NCBI RefSeq assembly: GCF_002735905.1
Contig: NZ_PEBD01000004.1
Span: 806,001-870,000 of the forward strand
DNA: 64,000 nt
From: Williamsia muralis
GTDB taxonomy: Bacteria; Actinomycetota; Actinomycetes; Mycobacteriales; Mycobacteriaceae
Direction of reading: 5' to 3'
Shown: in pieces, positions 35,879 through 45,047 of the stretch
Layout: the number at the start of each line of letters is the position of its first letter
How positions within the stretch are numbered: position 1 is the first letter of the stretch
Notes under the pieces: generated by a model
What the model saw: the letters and a program-made list of their open reading frames with translations, nothing else
Told to the model about the DNA's origin: nothing
The model's database searches: none
Translations under genes and position numbers: made by a program

Positions 35879-36466
35879 GTGGCACGTATTCCAGCAGTCA
35901 ACCCCGACGACGCCGATCTGATGGTCAAAGGGGCGTATCGGTACGCGGCCCGGAGGTTCGGCTCGGTGCCCGAACCATTTGCCGTGACCGCCCATCACCG
36001 AGGTCTGTTCCTGGCCTCGGCGATGCATGAGACGGCCGTGGAGAAGGCGTCGACAGTGTTGTCGCCGAACATCCGGGAGATCGCGGTGTTCCGTACGGCC
36101 TGGACGATCGGGTGCTCGTGGTGCGTCGACTTCGGCACCATGCTGCAACGTCTGCATGACCTCGACATCGACCGCCTGCGCGACATCGCCGACTATCAGA
36201 GCTCCCCGCATTACAGCGACGACGAACGGGCGGCGATCGCCTATTCGGATGCGATCACCGCCACGCCGACCACGGTCACCGACGAGCAGGTGGCCGATCT
36301 GCGTGAGCGTTTCGGCGACGCCGGTGTGGTGGAGCTGACCTACCAGATCGGGCTGGAGAATCAGCGGGCGCGGATGTATTCGGCGCTCGGTATCACCGAC
36401 CAGGGCTTCTCGACCGACTCCTGCCGGGTGCCGTGGGCCGATCCCGACTCAGCTGTGTCGGGCTGA
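35879..36466 (+). CDS. Carboxymuconolactone decarboxylase/AhpD-family protein
   Basis: 195 residues of the CMD/AhpD fold. The redox-type motif GCSWCVDFGTML has both cysteines in C-x2-C spacing and suggests a peroxidase-like or disulfide-relay role rather than lactone decarboxylation. The GTG start follows AGGAGG. Monocistronic in appearance. ECF41 sigma factors often control such genes, and one lies 9 kb away, but no direct link is visible. Confidence 0.82.
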   Translation: MARIPAVNPDDADLMVKGAYRYAARRFGSVPEPFAVTAHHRGLFLASAMHETAVEKASTVLSPNIREIAVFRTAWTIGCSWCVDFGTMLQRLHDLDIDRLRDIADYQSSPHYSDDERAAIAYSDAITATPTTVTDEQVADLRERFGDAGVVELTYQIGLENQRARMYSALGITDQGFSTDSCRVPWADPDSAVSG

Positions 36467-36534
36467 CCGCGCCGACCGTCTCACCGACCGGGCACACTGG
36501 TACCGCAGGTGACGCGATCTACGAAGGGACTCAC

Positions 36535-37194
36535 ATGTCGGCCGGTTTGTCCGTGGTGATCGCCGACGATGATGTGTTGCTCCGGGCAGGCCTGTCGAGC
36601 CTGCTGACACAGGCAGGGCTCGACGTGGTCGGCCAGGCCGGTGATGCCGATGAACTGCTGACACTGGTGCGGGCAGAACCGCCACAACTTGCCATCATCG
36701 ACATCCGGATGCCACCGTCGCACACCTCGGAGGGCCTCGACGCCGCGCTGCAGATCCGCAAGGAGTTCCCTTCGGTGTCGATGCTCCTGTTGTCGGCCCA
36801 TGTGGAGGTCGACCACGCGCTCGAGTTGCTCGACGGTGGCCGGGGGATCGGCTATCTGCTCAAGAGCCGGGTCACCGACGTCACCGATTTCGTTGACACC
36901 GTGGGTCGAATCGCGAACGGCGCGTCGGTGATCGACCCCGCTCTGGTGCACGAGCTGGTGGCCGCGCGCCGGCGCGATGATCCGCTCGGCGCCCTCAGCG
37001 CACGGGAACGAGATGTGTTGACGTTGATGGCAGAAGGACTGTCCAACGCCGGCATCGGACGCAGGCTGTGGATCACCGAGGGCACCGTGGAAAAACACGT
37101 ACGCAGCATCCTGACCAAGCTCGACCTCGCCGATACAGCCGACGACCACCGGCGGGTCCGGGCAGTGATCATGTATCTCGATGCGATGAGCTGA
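36535..37194 (+). CDS. NarL/LuxR-type response regulator
   Basis: 219 residues. Receiver domain at 1-125 with acidic pair VIADDD, phosphoacceptor Asp in LAIIDIRMP, and Lys in GYLLKSRV. C-terminal LuxR-type helix-turn-helix at about 155-215 (LSARERDVLTLMAEGLSN, TEGTVEKHVRSILTKLDL). The ATG at 36535 has GAAGGGA upstream and removes 34 spurious residues. Likely paired with the histidine kinase encoded 0.6 kb downstream. Confidence 0.92.
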   Translation: MSAGLSVVIADDDVLLRAGLSSLLTQAGLDVVGQAGDADELLTLVRAEPPQLAIIDIRMPPSHTSEGLDAALQIRKEFPSVSMLLLSAHVEVDHALELLDGGRGIGYLLKSRVTDVTDFVDTVGRIANGASVIDPALVHELVAARRRDDPLGALSARERDVLTLMAEGLSNAGIGRRLWITEGTVEKHVRSILTKLDLADTADDHRRVRAVIMYLDAMS

Positions 37195-37229
37195 TCACCC
37201 ACGGGCGCAAGGAATTTGCTGACCTGCCG

Positions 37230-37652
37230 TCAGCTCAGAATGCGCATGATCGACTCGGCGGACAGTTCGAACTTCGGCAGGAACCCGATCGCCGAGCTCG
37301 CCTCCACCATGTCGACGAAGTCCTCTTCGTCGTGGGTTGACACCAGGATCACGGCGGGCGCCGGATCGGGCCGTGTCTCCAGTAGAGCCTCCACCACGTC
37401 GAAGCCGCTCTCGCCGCCGAGGTCGATGTCCACCAAGATCAGGTCGGGCCGGGTATCGGCAGCCGTCTGTACCGCCGCGGCAAGTGTTGCGGCGGTCCCG
37501 ACAACCGTCATGCCGGCAGCCTCCAACGACCTCTGCGCGGCGGCGCAGAAGGCGACGCTGTCATCGACGATGAGGCAGCGATGGTCGGAGGGCTTCACCT
37601 GTTCGAGAGTGTCAGACGGACGCGCGCAGGGCATTCCCGCTAGCAGGAACAT
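37230..37652 (-). CDS. Single-domain response regulator
   Basis: 140 residues forming only a receiver: acidic pair LIVDDS, phosphoacceptor Asp in LILVDIDLGG, Thr/Ser in ILVST and Lys in GFLPKF. There is no output domain. It is transcribed away from the histidine kinase (117-base gap) and toward the NarL-type regulator. A phosphate sink or a protein-interaction role is plausible. The start may be 37652 or the ATG at 37634. Confidence 0.82.
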   Translation of the reverse strand: MFLLAGMPCARPSDTLEQVKPSDHRCLIVDDSVAFCAAAQRSLEAAGMTVVGTAATLAAAVQTAADTRPDLILVDIDLGGESGFDVVEALLETRPDPAPAVILVSTHDEEDFVDMVEASSAIGFLPKFELSAESIMRILS

Positions 37653-37769
37653 CTCGCCGCGGAATGCGGCGGGGGCCGCGGTAGCCGACGACGAGCCACT
37701 CGGCCGACAACGGCACTATCATCGCCGTGTGCTCGGACGAACAAGCAGGCTGCGCCGCAGGTCTGCGCG

Positions 37770-39629
37770 ATGATCTCTGCGGCTCGGTCAGGAACAGAGT
37801 TCAGTACCGATCGTGGTTCTTGGCGCGACAGGCTCGCCACCACGGTGCTTCGGCCCAGCGCTCCACCTCTGGGGTGGGGCGTCGCGATCGCGTGCGGCTT
37901 CATCGCCATCGAGATGCTCGTGGTGCATCTGCTCGAACAGATCGCCCCCAATTCCGCGTTCGGCGCGGTCTTCCTGTTCGGTGTCCTGGTTGTGTCGGCT
38001 GGATGGGGTTTCGGCCTCGCGCTTGTCACATCGGTCGCCAGCGCGACGGCTTACGCGTACGTGCATGTTTCGGAGAACAGCGAGAGCCTGGTTCCCGCCG
38101 TGGTGGTGTTCTCGACGCTGGCAATACTGACCAATGTGCTGGTGGGCCAGTCCCGGCTTCGCGCAGTCGAATCCGATCAACGCCGGCGGGAAGCCGACCT
38201 GCTGGCCGCGTTTGCACGCACCATGCTGCGTGAGTCGATGTCGCCGGAGATGTTCGAAAAGGCCAGTTCTCGGCTGTCCGATGTGCTCGAGCTGCCGCCG
38301 CCACACGCGGTGCTCGGGCCTGCGGACACGGCCCCGGCGCCGGATCAGCAGCGGATCCTGTTGCGCGACAATGAAATGCATCTTGGCGCGTTACTGGTAC
38401 CCGCCACGCTCGATGCTGCCGACGCACGCCGTGTCCGGCGAATCGTGCCGGCACTCGAAGCGTTGCTGGCCGCCGCACGAGACCGGGAACAACTTCACGA
38501 ACAGACAGCCAGACTGGCCCGCCAGCAGGCCGCGCTGCGCAGGGTGGCCACCCTGGTGGCCCTGCGTGTGGAGCCCGACGACGTGTATCCGGCCGTCGCG
38601 CGGGAACTCGGGTCCGGGCTTGGTGCCGGGCACGTGTCGGTGGTGCGATTCGAGGACGGGCACGGTGTTGTGCTGGCCGCCTGGGACGACGAGCGCAACG
38701 AGAACCGTCTCATTCCCGGTGAGCGGCTCGAACTGGGTGGCAACAACATTTGCACCACTGTTCTGACCACCGGGGAACCAGCGGCGATCGACTACACCGC
38801 GGCCACCGGGCCGATTGCCGATCGCATGCACCAGCGGGGCCTGGTCTGCGGGCTCGGCGTGCCGATCATCATCGACGGCGACGTCTGGGGCGCAGTGGTG
38901 GTCGCGTCGTCAGGCCGTGCACCCGAACTCGAGATCCAGACCCGGATGACCGATTTCGCCGACCTGGTGGCCACCGCGGTCTACAACTGCGAGACCCGAG
39001 CCCAACTGACCCAGTCGCGTGCACGTGTCATCGCGGCGGCCGACCAGGCGCGACGCACCATAGAACGCGACCTCCACGACGGTGCCCAGCAACGCATCGT
39101 CTCCCTGGGCATGGAGCTGCGGGCCGCGCAGGCCGCCATCCCCCCGGACCGGGAGGACCTACGACTTCGCCTGGACCGCAGCGTCGATGCGCTCACGCAC
39201 GTGCACACCGATCTGCAGGAACTGTCGCGCGGCATCCACCCTGCGATCCTCTCTCGGGGTGGGCTCGGGCCGGCACTCAAGACCCTCGCCCGCCGGTCGC
39301 CGGTACCGGTGTCCCTGTCCATCGACATCCCCTGGAGACTGCCGGATCCGGTGGAAGTTGCCGCCTACTACGTCGTGGCAGAGGCGTTGACCAACACCGC
39401 GAAGTACGCCGACGCCTCCGAGATCACGATCACTGCGGCGATCACCGATGACGTTCTCGACCTCACCGTGTGCGACGACGGAGACGGTGGGGCAGACACC
39501 GGCGCGGGATCAGGTCTGATCGGCCTGCAGGATCGAATCGAAGCCGTCGGAGGAACATTCACCGTGTCGAGTCCGGCGGGTGAGGGAACGACCCTCACCG
39601 TGCGGATACCCGTCGAACGCGACGACTGA
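37770..39629 (+). CDS. Sensor histidine kinase (DUF4118, GAF, HisKA_3)
   Basis: 619 residues. Residues 30-130 hold DUF4118-like membrane helices; about 250-410 is a GAF-type sensor ([21 protein letters not shown]); the dimerisation/phosphoacceptor box is [20 protein letters not shown] with the active His; the ATPase domain has [16 protein letters not shown] (N box) and [16 protein letters not shown] (G boxes). This is the NarX/DesK-type layout that pairs with NarL-type regulators. Partners are probably the regulator at 36535 and the lone receiver at 37230. The start ATG lacks a strong ribosome site. Confidence 0.9.
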   Translation: MISAARSGTEFSTDRGSWRDRLATTVLRPSAPPLGWGVAIACGFIAIEMLVVHLLEQIAPNSAFGAVFLFGVLVVSAGWGFGLALVTSVASATAYAYVHVSENSESLVPAVVVFSTLAILTNVLVGQSRLRAVESDQRRREADLLAAFARTMLRESMSPEMFEKASSRLSDVLELPPPHAVLGPADTAPAPDQQRILLRDNEMHLGALLVPATLDAADARRVRRIVPALEALLAAARDREQLHEQTARLARQQAALRRVATLVALRVEPDDVYPAVARELGSGLGAGHVSVVRFEDGHGVVLAAWDDERNENRLIPGERLELGGNNICTTVLTTGEPAAIDYTAATGPIADRMHQRGLVCGLGVPIIIDGDVWGAVVVASSGRAPELEIQTRMTDFADLVATAVYNCETRAQLTQSRARVIAAADQARRTIERDLHDGAQQRIVSLGMELRAAQAAIPPDREDLRLRLDRSVDALTHVHTDLQELSRGIHPAILSRGGLGPALKTLARRSPVPVSLSIDIPWRLPDPVEVAAYYVVAEALTNTAKYADASEITITAAITDDVLDLTVCDDGDGGADTGAGSGLIGLQDRIEAVGGTFTVSSPAGEGTTLTVRIPVERDD

Positions 39630-39646
39630 CACCTGAGGTCTGGTAC

Positions 39647-39670
39647 CCACTACCTGCTAGCCGGTAGTGG
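39647..39670 (+). terminator. Hairpin after the histidine kinase gene
   Basis: CCACTACC and GGTAGTGG form a perfect 8-bp stem around an 8-base loop, 18 bases after the kinase stop codon. No U-run follows. It separates the kinase from the hydrolase gene. Confidence 0.5.
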
Positions 39671-39776
39671 CACCTCCCGTCACCATCCCCCGGCTGTGGA
39701 CGCCAGCAGCGTCGACACGGCTGCCGCGGTGGACGAAAGTTGATGTCACCACGTCGAAGCGACCACAGGAGACACC

Positions 39777-40598
39777 ATGCCGTACATCACCACCACCGAC
39801 GGAACCGAGATCTACTACACCGAGCAGGGCAGCGGCCAGCCGGTCATCCTGAGCCACGGATGGCCGCTGTCGTCAGACGCCTGGCAGCTCGAACTCAAGG
39901 TGCTCGCCGACGCCGGCTACCGAGCAATCGCCCACGATCGTCGCGGCCACGGCCGGTCGTCGAAGACTTACCAGGGCAACGACATGGACACCTACGCCAA
40001 GGATCTCTCCGAGCTCGTCGAGGCACTCGATCTGCGCGACCTGGTTGTGATCGGGCACTCCACCGGTGGTGGCGAAGTGGTCCGCTACGCCGCCCAGCAT
40101 GGCGGAGACCGGGTCGCCAAGGTGATCACGGCCGGCGCCGTCCCGCCGGTCATGCTCAAATCCGACACCAACCCCGAGGGCACTCCGATCGAGGCTCTCG
40201 ACGACATCCGCAACGGTGTACTCAACGATCGCTCGCAGTTCTACAAGGACCTGTCCGAGCCGTTCTTCGGTGCAAACCGCGACGACGCCAACGTTTCCCA
40301 GGGCGCAAAAGACGACTTCTGGCGTCAGGGCATGCTGGTGAACCTCGCCGCCGCCTACGACTGCGTCAAGGCCTTCTCCGAGACCGACTTCACCGAGGAT
40401 CTCAAGGCACTGAACGTGCCCATCTTCATCGCTCACGGCGGCGACGATCAGATCGTGCCGATCGCCGCAGCTGCCGAGAAGACCATCGACCTCGTCAAGG
40501 ACGGCACCTTGAAGGTCTACCCGGGCGCCCCGCACGGCATCTACGGGGAGTACCAGAAGGCCCTGGACGCCGACATCCTCGAGTTCATCGCCAAGTAG
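39777..40598 (+). CDS. Alpha/beta hydrolase, non-heme chloroperoxidase type
   Basis: 273 residues, the usual size of cofactor-free haloperoxidases/esterases. Nucleophile Ser95 in VIGHSTGGGEVVRYA, oxyanion region SHGWPLSSDAW, the HDRRGHGRS turn, catalytic Asp in HGGDDQIVP and His in GAPHGIY. Such enzymes make peracids or hydrolyse esters. CAGGAGA precedes the ATG. It stands alone and is followed by a strong terminator. Confidence 0.9.
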   Translation: MPYITTTDGTEIYYTEQGSGQPVILSHGWPLSSDAWQLELKVLADAGYRAIAHDRRGHGRSSKTYQGNDMDTYAKDLSELVEALDLRDLVVIGHSTGGGEVVRYAAQHGGDRVAKVITAGAVPPVMLKSDTNPEGTPIEALDDIRNGVLNDRSQFYKDLSEPFFGANRDDANVSQGAKDDFWRQGMLVNLAAAYDCVKAFSETDFTEDLKALNVPIFIAHGGDDQIVPIAAAAEKTIDLVKDGTLKVYPGAPHGIYGEYQKALDADILEFIAK

Positions 40599-40614
40599 CA
40601 GCCTCCTGCGACCA

Positions 40615-40654
40615 GCGCACCGCCCCCGGTCGACCGTAACCGGGGGCGGTGCGC
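40615..40654 (+). terminator. Strong 16-bp stem terminator
   Basis: GCGCACCGCCCCCGGT (40615-40630) pairs perfectly with ACCGGGGGCGGTGCGC (40639-40654) around an 8-base loop, 17 bases after the hydrolase stop. It isolates the hydrolase from the exporter operon that starts at 40698. Confidence 0.75.
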
Positions 40655-40697
40655 CCACGTGCGTAGACATCCACCATTGATCAGTGAGTCCGAGAAG

Positions 40698-42416
40698 ATG
40701 AGCGCTGTGACCACCTCTGTGGAGCCAACGCCCCAGGTGTCCGCATGGGCGCCGTTGCGCAACAAGATCTATCGATATCTGTTCATCGCTCAGCTCGTCT
40801 CGAACATCGGTCTGTGGATGCAGACCGTCGGGGCCCAGTGGTTCCTGGTGGAACATGGCAGCAGCGCCACCATCGTCGCGCTCGTCCAGACTGCAAGTCT
40901 GCTGCCGACGCTGTTCTTGGCCTTGCCCGCCGGTGGACTCGCCGATCTCCTGGATCGCAGGCGCCTGCTGATCGCGGTCAGTACCTACACCGCGGTCGCT
41001 GCGGGGGTCAACACATTCCTGGCCTGGACCGATGTGCTGACGCCCGTGATGCTGCTGGCGATGACGTTCCTGCTCGGATGTGGCGCGGCACTGTCGGCTC
41101 CGGCGTGGCAGGCCATCCAGCCGGAACTCGTTCCACGCGAACAGATCCCAGCGGCTTCCTCGTTGGGCAGTGTCACCGTGAACGCGGCCCGAGCGGTGGG
41201 TCCGGCGATCGGCGGAGTGGTGGTGGCCGCGGCCGGGCCGGCCGCGGTGTTCGCGATCAATGCCGTGTCGTTCCTGGCGATCATCGGTGCGCTGATGTGG
41301 TGGCGGCGACCCCCCGACGCCCCAGGTGTTGACCGTGAGCGGCTCGGACGGTCGCTGGTGACCGGTCTGCACTATGTGCACGCAGCACCCATCGTTCGCC
41401 GGATCATGTTGCGATCGGCGGTCTTCGCCTTCCCGGCGTCTGCCCTCTGGGCTCTGCTGCCGCTGGCGTCGAGTGAGCATCTTCATTTCGGGGCATCGGG
41501 TTACGGCCTGGTGCTGGGCATGCTCGGTGTCGGGGCGGTGGCGGGTGTCGCGATCTACCCGCGGATGCGGAAGAAGTTGTCGCCCAACGCCTTGCTGGCG
41601 GCTTCGGCGATCGCGTACGGGGTGGGAGTGGTCGCGGTCGGCGTGTTGCCGGTGTGGGCGGTGCTGCCGCTGCTGCTGGTGGCCGGAGCTGCCTGGATCG
41701 CAACTCTCACCACGCTCAACGCAGCGATCCAGTTGTCGCTGTCGCACTGGGTACGGGCCCGCGGGATGTCGATCTACCTGCTCGTGTTCATGGGATCGCA
41801 GGCACTCGGATCATTTGTGTGGGGTGTGGTCGCGTCCCACACGAGCTTTGTCACGGCATTGCTCATCTCGGCGGTCCTGCTCGTCGCCGCTGCGGCCAGC
41901 GTCACGGTGATACCGCTGCGGCCCGAGACGGGGACACTACCGCGAGGTGTGTCCACAGCGTGGCCCACTCCGATGGTGGTGTTCGGACCCGAACCCGATG
42001 ACGGCCCTGTTGTCGTCTCGGTGACCTATCGCGTGCGGCCCGCAGAGCTGGACCAGTTCGATCAGGCGATGGTCGCCGTGGGGAAGGCGCGGCGGCGGAC
42101 CGGCGGATACTCGTGGGGCCTGTACCGCCATGGCACCGACTCAGACCTGCGGGTGGAACAGTTCACCGTTCCCTCGTGGAGTGATCACAAGCGGCAGACC
42201 ACCGAGCGATGGACGGACTCGGACCACCAACTGATCACCGCGGCGTTGTCGCACACGGTGGCCGGCGTACCCGAGGACGAACGTCAGCTGTTCGCGGTCG
42301 GGCCCCGGACCGGCCGACTTCCCGGGCGGGCTGGACAGCACACGGGCCAGGTCGGCGAACCGAACGGTACCGCTGAAAGGGCGGAGTTGCGGCACGGTTC
42401 TACAGTCAAGGGATGA
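40698..42416 (+). CDS. MFS exporter with C-terminal soluble domain
   Basis: 572 residues. Residues 20-410 form 12 membrane segments of the EntS-like MFS_3 group (PAGGLADLLDRRRLL loop motif, LVPREQIPAASSLGSVTVNAARAVGPAIGG-type region). After about residue 430 a soluble tail has an antibiotic-monooxygenase-like ferredoxin fold pattern: VVSVTYRVRPAELDQFDQAM, GGYSWGLYRHG and RVEQFTVPSWSDH. This tail occurs in the transmembrane secretion effector family. The gene overlaps the CofH-like gene by four bases (ATGA), so export of that pathway's product is a reasonable guess. Confidence 0.87.
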   Translation: MSAVTTSVEPTPQVSAWAPLRNKIYRYLFIAQLVSNIGLWMQTVGAQWFLVEHGSSATIVALVQTASLLPTLFLALPAGGLADLLDRRRLLIAVSTYTAVAAGVNTFLAWTDVLTPVMLLAMTFLLGCGAALSAPAWQAIQPELVPREQIPAASSLGSVTVNAARAVGPAIGGVVVAAAGPAAVFAINAVSFLAIIGALMWWRRPPDAPGVDRERLGRSLVTGLHYVHAAPIVRRIMLRSAVFAFPASALWALLPLASSEHLHFGASGYGLVLGMLGVGAVAGVAIYPRMRKKLSPNALLAASAIAYGVGVVAVGVLPVWAVLPLLLVAGAAWIATLTTLNAAIQLSLSHWVRARGMSIYLLVFMGSQALGSFVWGVVASHTSFVTALLISAVLLVAAAASVTVIPLRPETGTLPRGVSTAWPTPMVVFGPEPDDGPVVVSVTYRVRPAELDQFDQAMVAVGKARRRTGGYSWGLYRHGTDSDLRVEQFTVPSWSDHKRQTTERWTDSDHQLITAALSHTVAGVPEDERQLFAVGPRTGRLPGRAGQHTGQVGEPNGTAERAELRHGSTVKG

Positions 42417-43537
42417 AGTTGCGATCGTCATGGGCCGCCGACCACCACATGCCGCCGGCTGTGGTGCAACCGGTCCTGCGACGGTTGGCTCGCGATCCCG
42501 GCTCGATCGACGACCTGGAGTGGAGCTATCTCCTGCAGGCCGACGGTCCTGACCTGGACGAACTGTGTGCGTTGGCCGATGCCGCCCGGCGTGAGACCAC
42601 TGGTGATGACCTCACCTTTGTCGCCAACCGTAACTTCGAGACGGCAGCCGTGCTGGCCGACGGTGGCGGTGTGAGCCTGGAAGACCTCGTCGCGGAGGCC
42701 TGGGAACTCGGCGCGACCGAGATCTGCCTTCAGGGTCCGGTTCCGGCGACCGAGCCCGCCACCGAATACTTGGAGCTGATCAAGCGGATCAAAGCGGTCG
42801 CGCCCGAGATCCATCTCCACGCCTACCGCGCAACAGAGGTGTTCGACGCCGCGACCCGCCTCGACGTCACCGCCGAAGAATTCCTCCGGTCGGCCCGCGC
42901 GGCAGGCCTCGACACCGTGCCCGGCACTGCCGCGCAGGTACTCGACGACCACGTGCGCCGCGCCCTCTCGCCCGACGGCCGCGGGCTGTCGGTCGCCGCG
43001 TGGGTGGACACGATCATCACCGCCCACCAGGCGGGTCTGAAATCGACCGCGACGATGCTCTACGGGCACGTCGAGGACCCGATTCACCAGGTGGCCCACC
43101 TGCGTCTGCTGGCCGACATCCAGCACCGCACGTCCGGCTTCACCGAACTCATCCTCATGCCGATGCTCCCCGAGAACGCCCCACCCCACGTCCGGGACCA
43201 AGCGGTTCAGGGCCCCACGCTCCGCGAGACCCGCGCGGTGCATGCGGTGGCACGACTGATGCTGCTGGGCACCATCGACCACGTACAGGCGGCGTGGACC
43301 AAGCTCGACGCCGACGCGCTGCGTGCCGTGCTCCACGGTGGTGCCGACGATGTCGGCGGTGTCCTGATGGACGGAACGCTACGGCCCGACGCCGGGCCCG
43401 AGAGTGGCAGACAGCTCTTGCCCGACGACGTGACGGCGTTGGGCATCGAGCTCGGCCGCACACCGCGTCAGCGCACCACCCTGTATGAGGACCCTCCCGC
43501 AGAGCGGGTCGAAGTGTTGCGACGGGTCTTCGCGTGA
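42413..43537 (+). CDS. CofH/FbiC-like protein lacking the radical-SAM cysteine motif
   Basis: 374 residues, aligning by eye along its full length with the C-terminal (CofH) half of mycobacterial FO synthase FbiC: GDDLTFVANRN, GATEICLQGP, AGLDTVPGTAAQVLDDHVR, TATMLYGHVEDPIHQVAHL, GPTLRETRAVHAVARLMLLG, GGADDVGGVLM and GRTPRQRTTLY. In FbiC, NRN is followed by a cysteine-rich C-x3-C-x2-C loop for the [4Fe-4S] cluster; here it is followed by FETAAVLADGG, with no cysteine. Radical SAM chemistry is therefore not expected. The start overlaps the MFS gene (ATGA) and the end overlaps the monooxygenase gene (GTGA). A cofactor-binding or new catalytic role is inference. Confidence 0.82.
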   Translation: MKLRSSWAADHHMPPAVVQPVLRRLARDPGSIDDLEWSYLLQADGPDLDELCALADAARRETTGDDLTFVANRNFETAAVLADGGGVSLEDLVAEAWELGATEICLQGPVPATEPATEYLELIKRIKAVAPEIHLHAYRATEVFDAATRLDVTAEEFLRSARAAGLDTVPGTAAQVLDDHVRRALSPDGRGLSVAAWVDTIITAHQAGLKSTATMLYGHVEDPIHQVAHLRLLADIQHRTSGFTELILMPMLPENAPPHVRDQAVQGPTLRETRAVHAVARLMLLGTIDHVQAAWTKLDADALRAVLHGGADDVGGVLMDGTLRPDAGPESGRQLLPDDVTALGIELGRTPRQRTTLYEDPPAERVEVLRRVFA

Positions 43538-45039
43538 CCTCACCGTCCTCCTTGCCACACTGCGTCGACGTGGCGATCGTCGGTGCCGGGTTCGCGGGAC
43601 TCGGCCTGGGTATCCGGCTGGCTCGAGCCGACCGGGAGAGCTTTGTCATCCTCGAACGCGGCGATTCGGTGGGTGGCACGTGGCGGGACAACCATTACCC
43701 GGGCGTCGCATGCGACGTACCCGCACATGTCTACTCCTATTCGTTCCGGCCTCCCGGGGACTGGACCTCGCTCTTCGCGTCGGGGCCGGAGATCCACGAC
43801 TACCTGACCCGTGCGGTGGACGAGGAGGGGCTGACGCCGCACCTGCATCTGAACACCGATGTGGCACAGGCCCGATGGCTTCCGGATCAGCTCTGCTGGC
43901 TGGTGGCGACCAACGCGGGCGAGATGCGGGCCCGCGTGCTCGTCGTGGCGGTCGGCCGGTTGGCCGATCCGCTCATGCCCGAGGTCAGCGGCTCGGACAC
44001 ATTCTCCGGCAAGGTTTTTCATACCGCCCAGTGGGATGACGAAGCTCCGATCGACGGCGCGCGCGTCGGCATCGTGGGCACCGGGGCATCGGCGGTTCAA
44101 CTCACGCCACACCTCGCGGAACGCGCCGGACAGCTGGTGGTCTTCTCGCGCAGCGCGCCCTATGTGGTGCCGCGAGGTAATCGGGAATACAGCGAACCCG
44201 AGCGGGTGCAACTGCAGGTGAAGGCCAACGCAGACCGCCTGAGGGAAGAGCTCTTCACCGAGGCCGACAAAGCATTCGCGCAGCGTCGCGGGCTCCGACC
44301 GGACATCGATGAGATCCGGGCCCGAGCGTTGGGACATCTGACTGCCCAGATCGGCGATCCGGATCTCCGACGGGCTCTGACGCCGGACTATGAAATCGGT
44401 TGCAAGCGAATACTTCTCAGTGACGAGTTCTACCCGGCGCTGACGAGGCCGTCGGTGACGCTGGAACCCTCTGCGCTCGCGGCGTTCGACGGTGACTCGG
44501 TGGTCGCGGCCAGCGGGCGTTCTTACGATCTCGACGTCGTGGTCATGGCCACCGGATTCGAGGCTGCCAGGCCCGCGTTCGCCGAGAGGGTCGCGGGTAT
44601 GGGCGGTGAACTGCTCTCCGACCATTGGGGCGAGGGGATGGTGTCGTACGCGTCCACCGCCGTCAGTGGCTTCCCGAACATGTTCGTATTGGACGGCCCC
44701 AACGCCGCTCTTGGGCACAACTCCGCGATCTACATGATCGAGACGCAGATCGACTACGTCCTGGGCGCCCTGGACCACCTGTGGCGCAACAGTGGGCTGG
44801 CGCTCGAGGTGTCGGCGGATGCCGAGCGCGACTACACGCGGGAGATCGACGAGCGTAGTGCGTCAACGGTATGGCTCAGTGGTTGTAGCAGTTGGTATCT
44901 CGACCCCCAGAGCGGGCGGTTGACCTTGCTGTGGCCTGGTACCGGTCGCTCGTTCCGGGAACGCAACGGCACCTTCGATCCGCAGCGCTACGAGAAGGTC
45001 AGCGCCGTTGGTGTGGGCCAGGAGTGCCGGGTTTCCTGA
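43534..45039 (+). CDS. Baeyer-Villiger-type flavin monooxygenase
   Basis: 501 residues. FAD motif VAIVGAGFAGLGLGIRL, the early GGTWRDNHYPGVACDVP block of class B flavin monooxygenases, the BVMO fingerprint FSGKVFHTAQWD, NADPH motif VGIVGTGASAVQL and the late VVMATGFEAA. Such enzymes oxidise ketones or heteroatoms with NADPH and oxygen. The GTG start lies within the stop of the CofH-like gene, so the two are translated together. It converges with the sigma-factor gene eight bases away. Confidence 0.9.
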   Translation: MTSPSSLPHCVDVAIVGAGFAGLGLGIRLARADRESFVILERGDSVGGTWRDNHYPGVACDVPAHVYSYSFRPPGDWTSLFASGPEIHDYLTRAVDEEGLTPHLHLNTDVAQARWLPDQLCWLVATNAGEMRARVLVVAVGRLADPLMPEVSGSDTFSGKVFHTAQWDDEAPIDGARVGIVGTGASAVQLTPHLAERAGQLVVFSRSAPYVVPRGNREYSEPERVQLQVKANADRLREELFTEADKAFAQRRGLRPDIDEIRARALGHLTAQIGDPDLRRALTPDYEIGCKRILLSDEFYPALTRPSVTLEPSALAAFDGDSVVAASGRSYDLDVVVMATGFEAARPAFAERVAGMGGELLSDHWGEGMVSYASTAVSGFPNMFVLDGPNAALGHNSAIYMIETQIDYVLGALDHLWRNSGLALEVSADAERDYTREIDERSASTVWLSGCSSWYLDPQSGRLTLLWPGTGRSFRERNGTFDPQRYEKVSAVGVGQECRVS

Positions 45040-45047
45040 CGCTGTAT

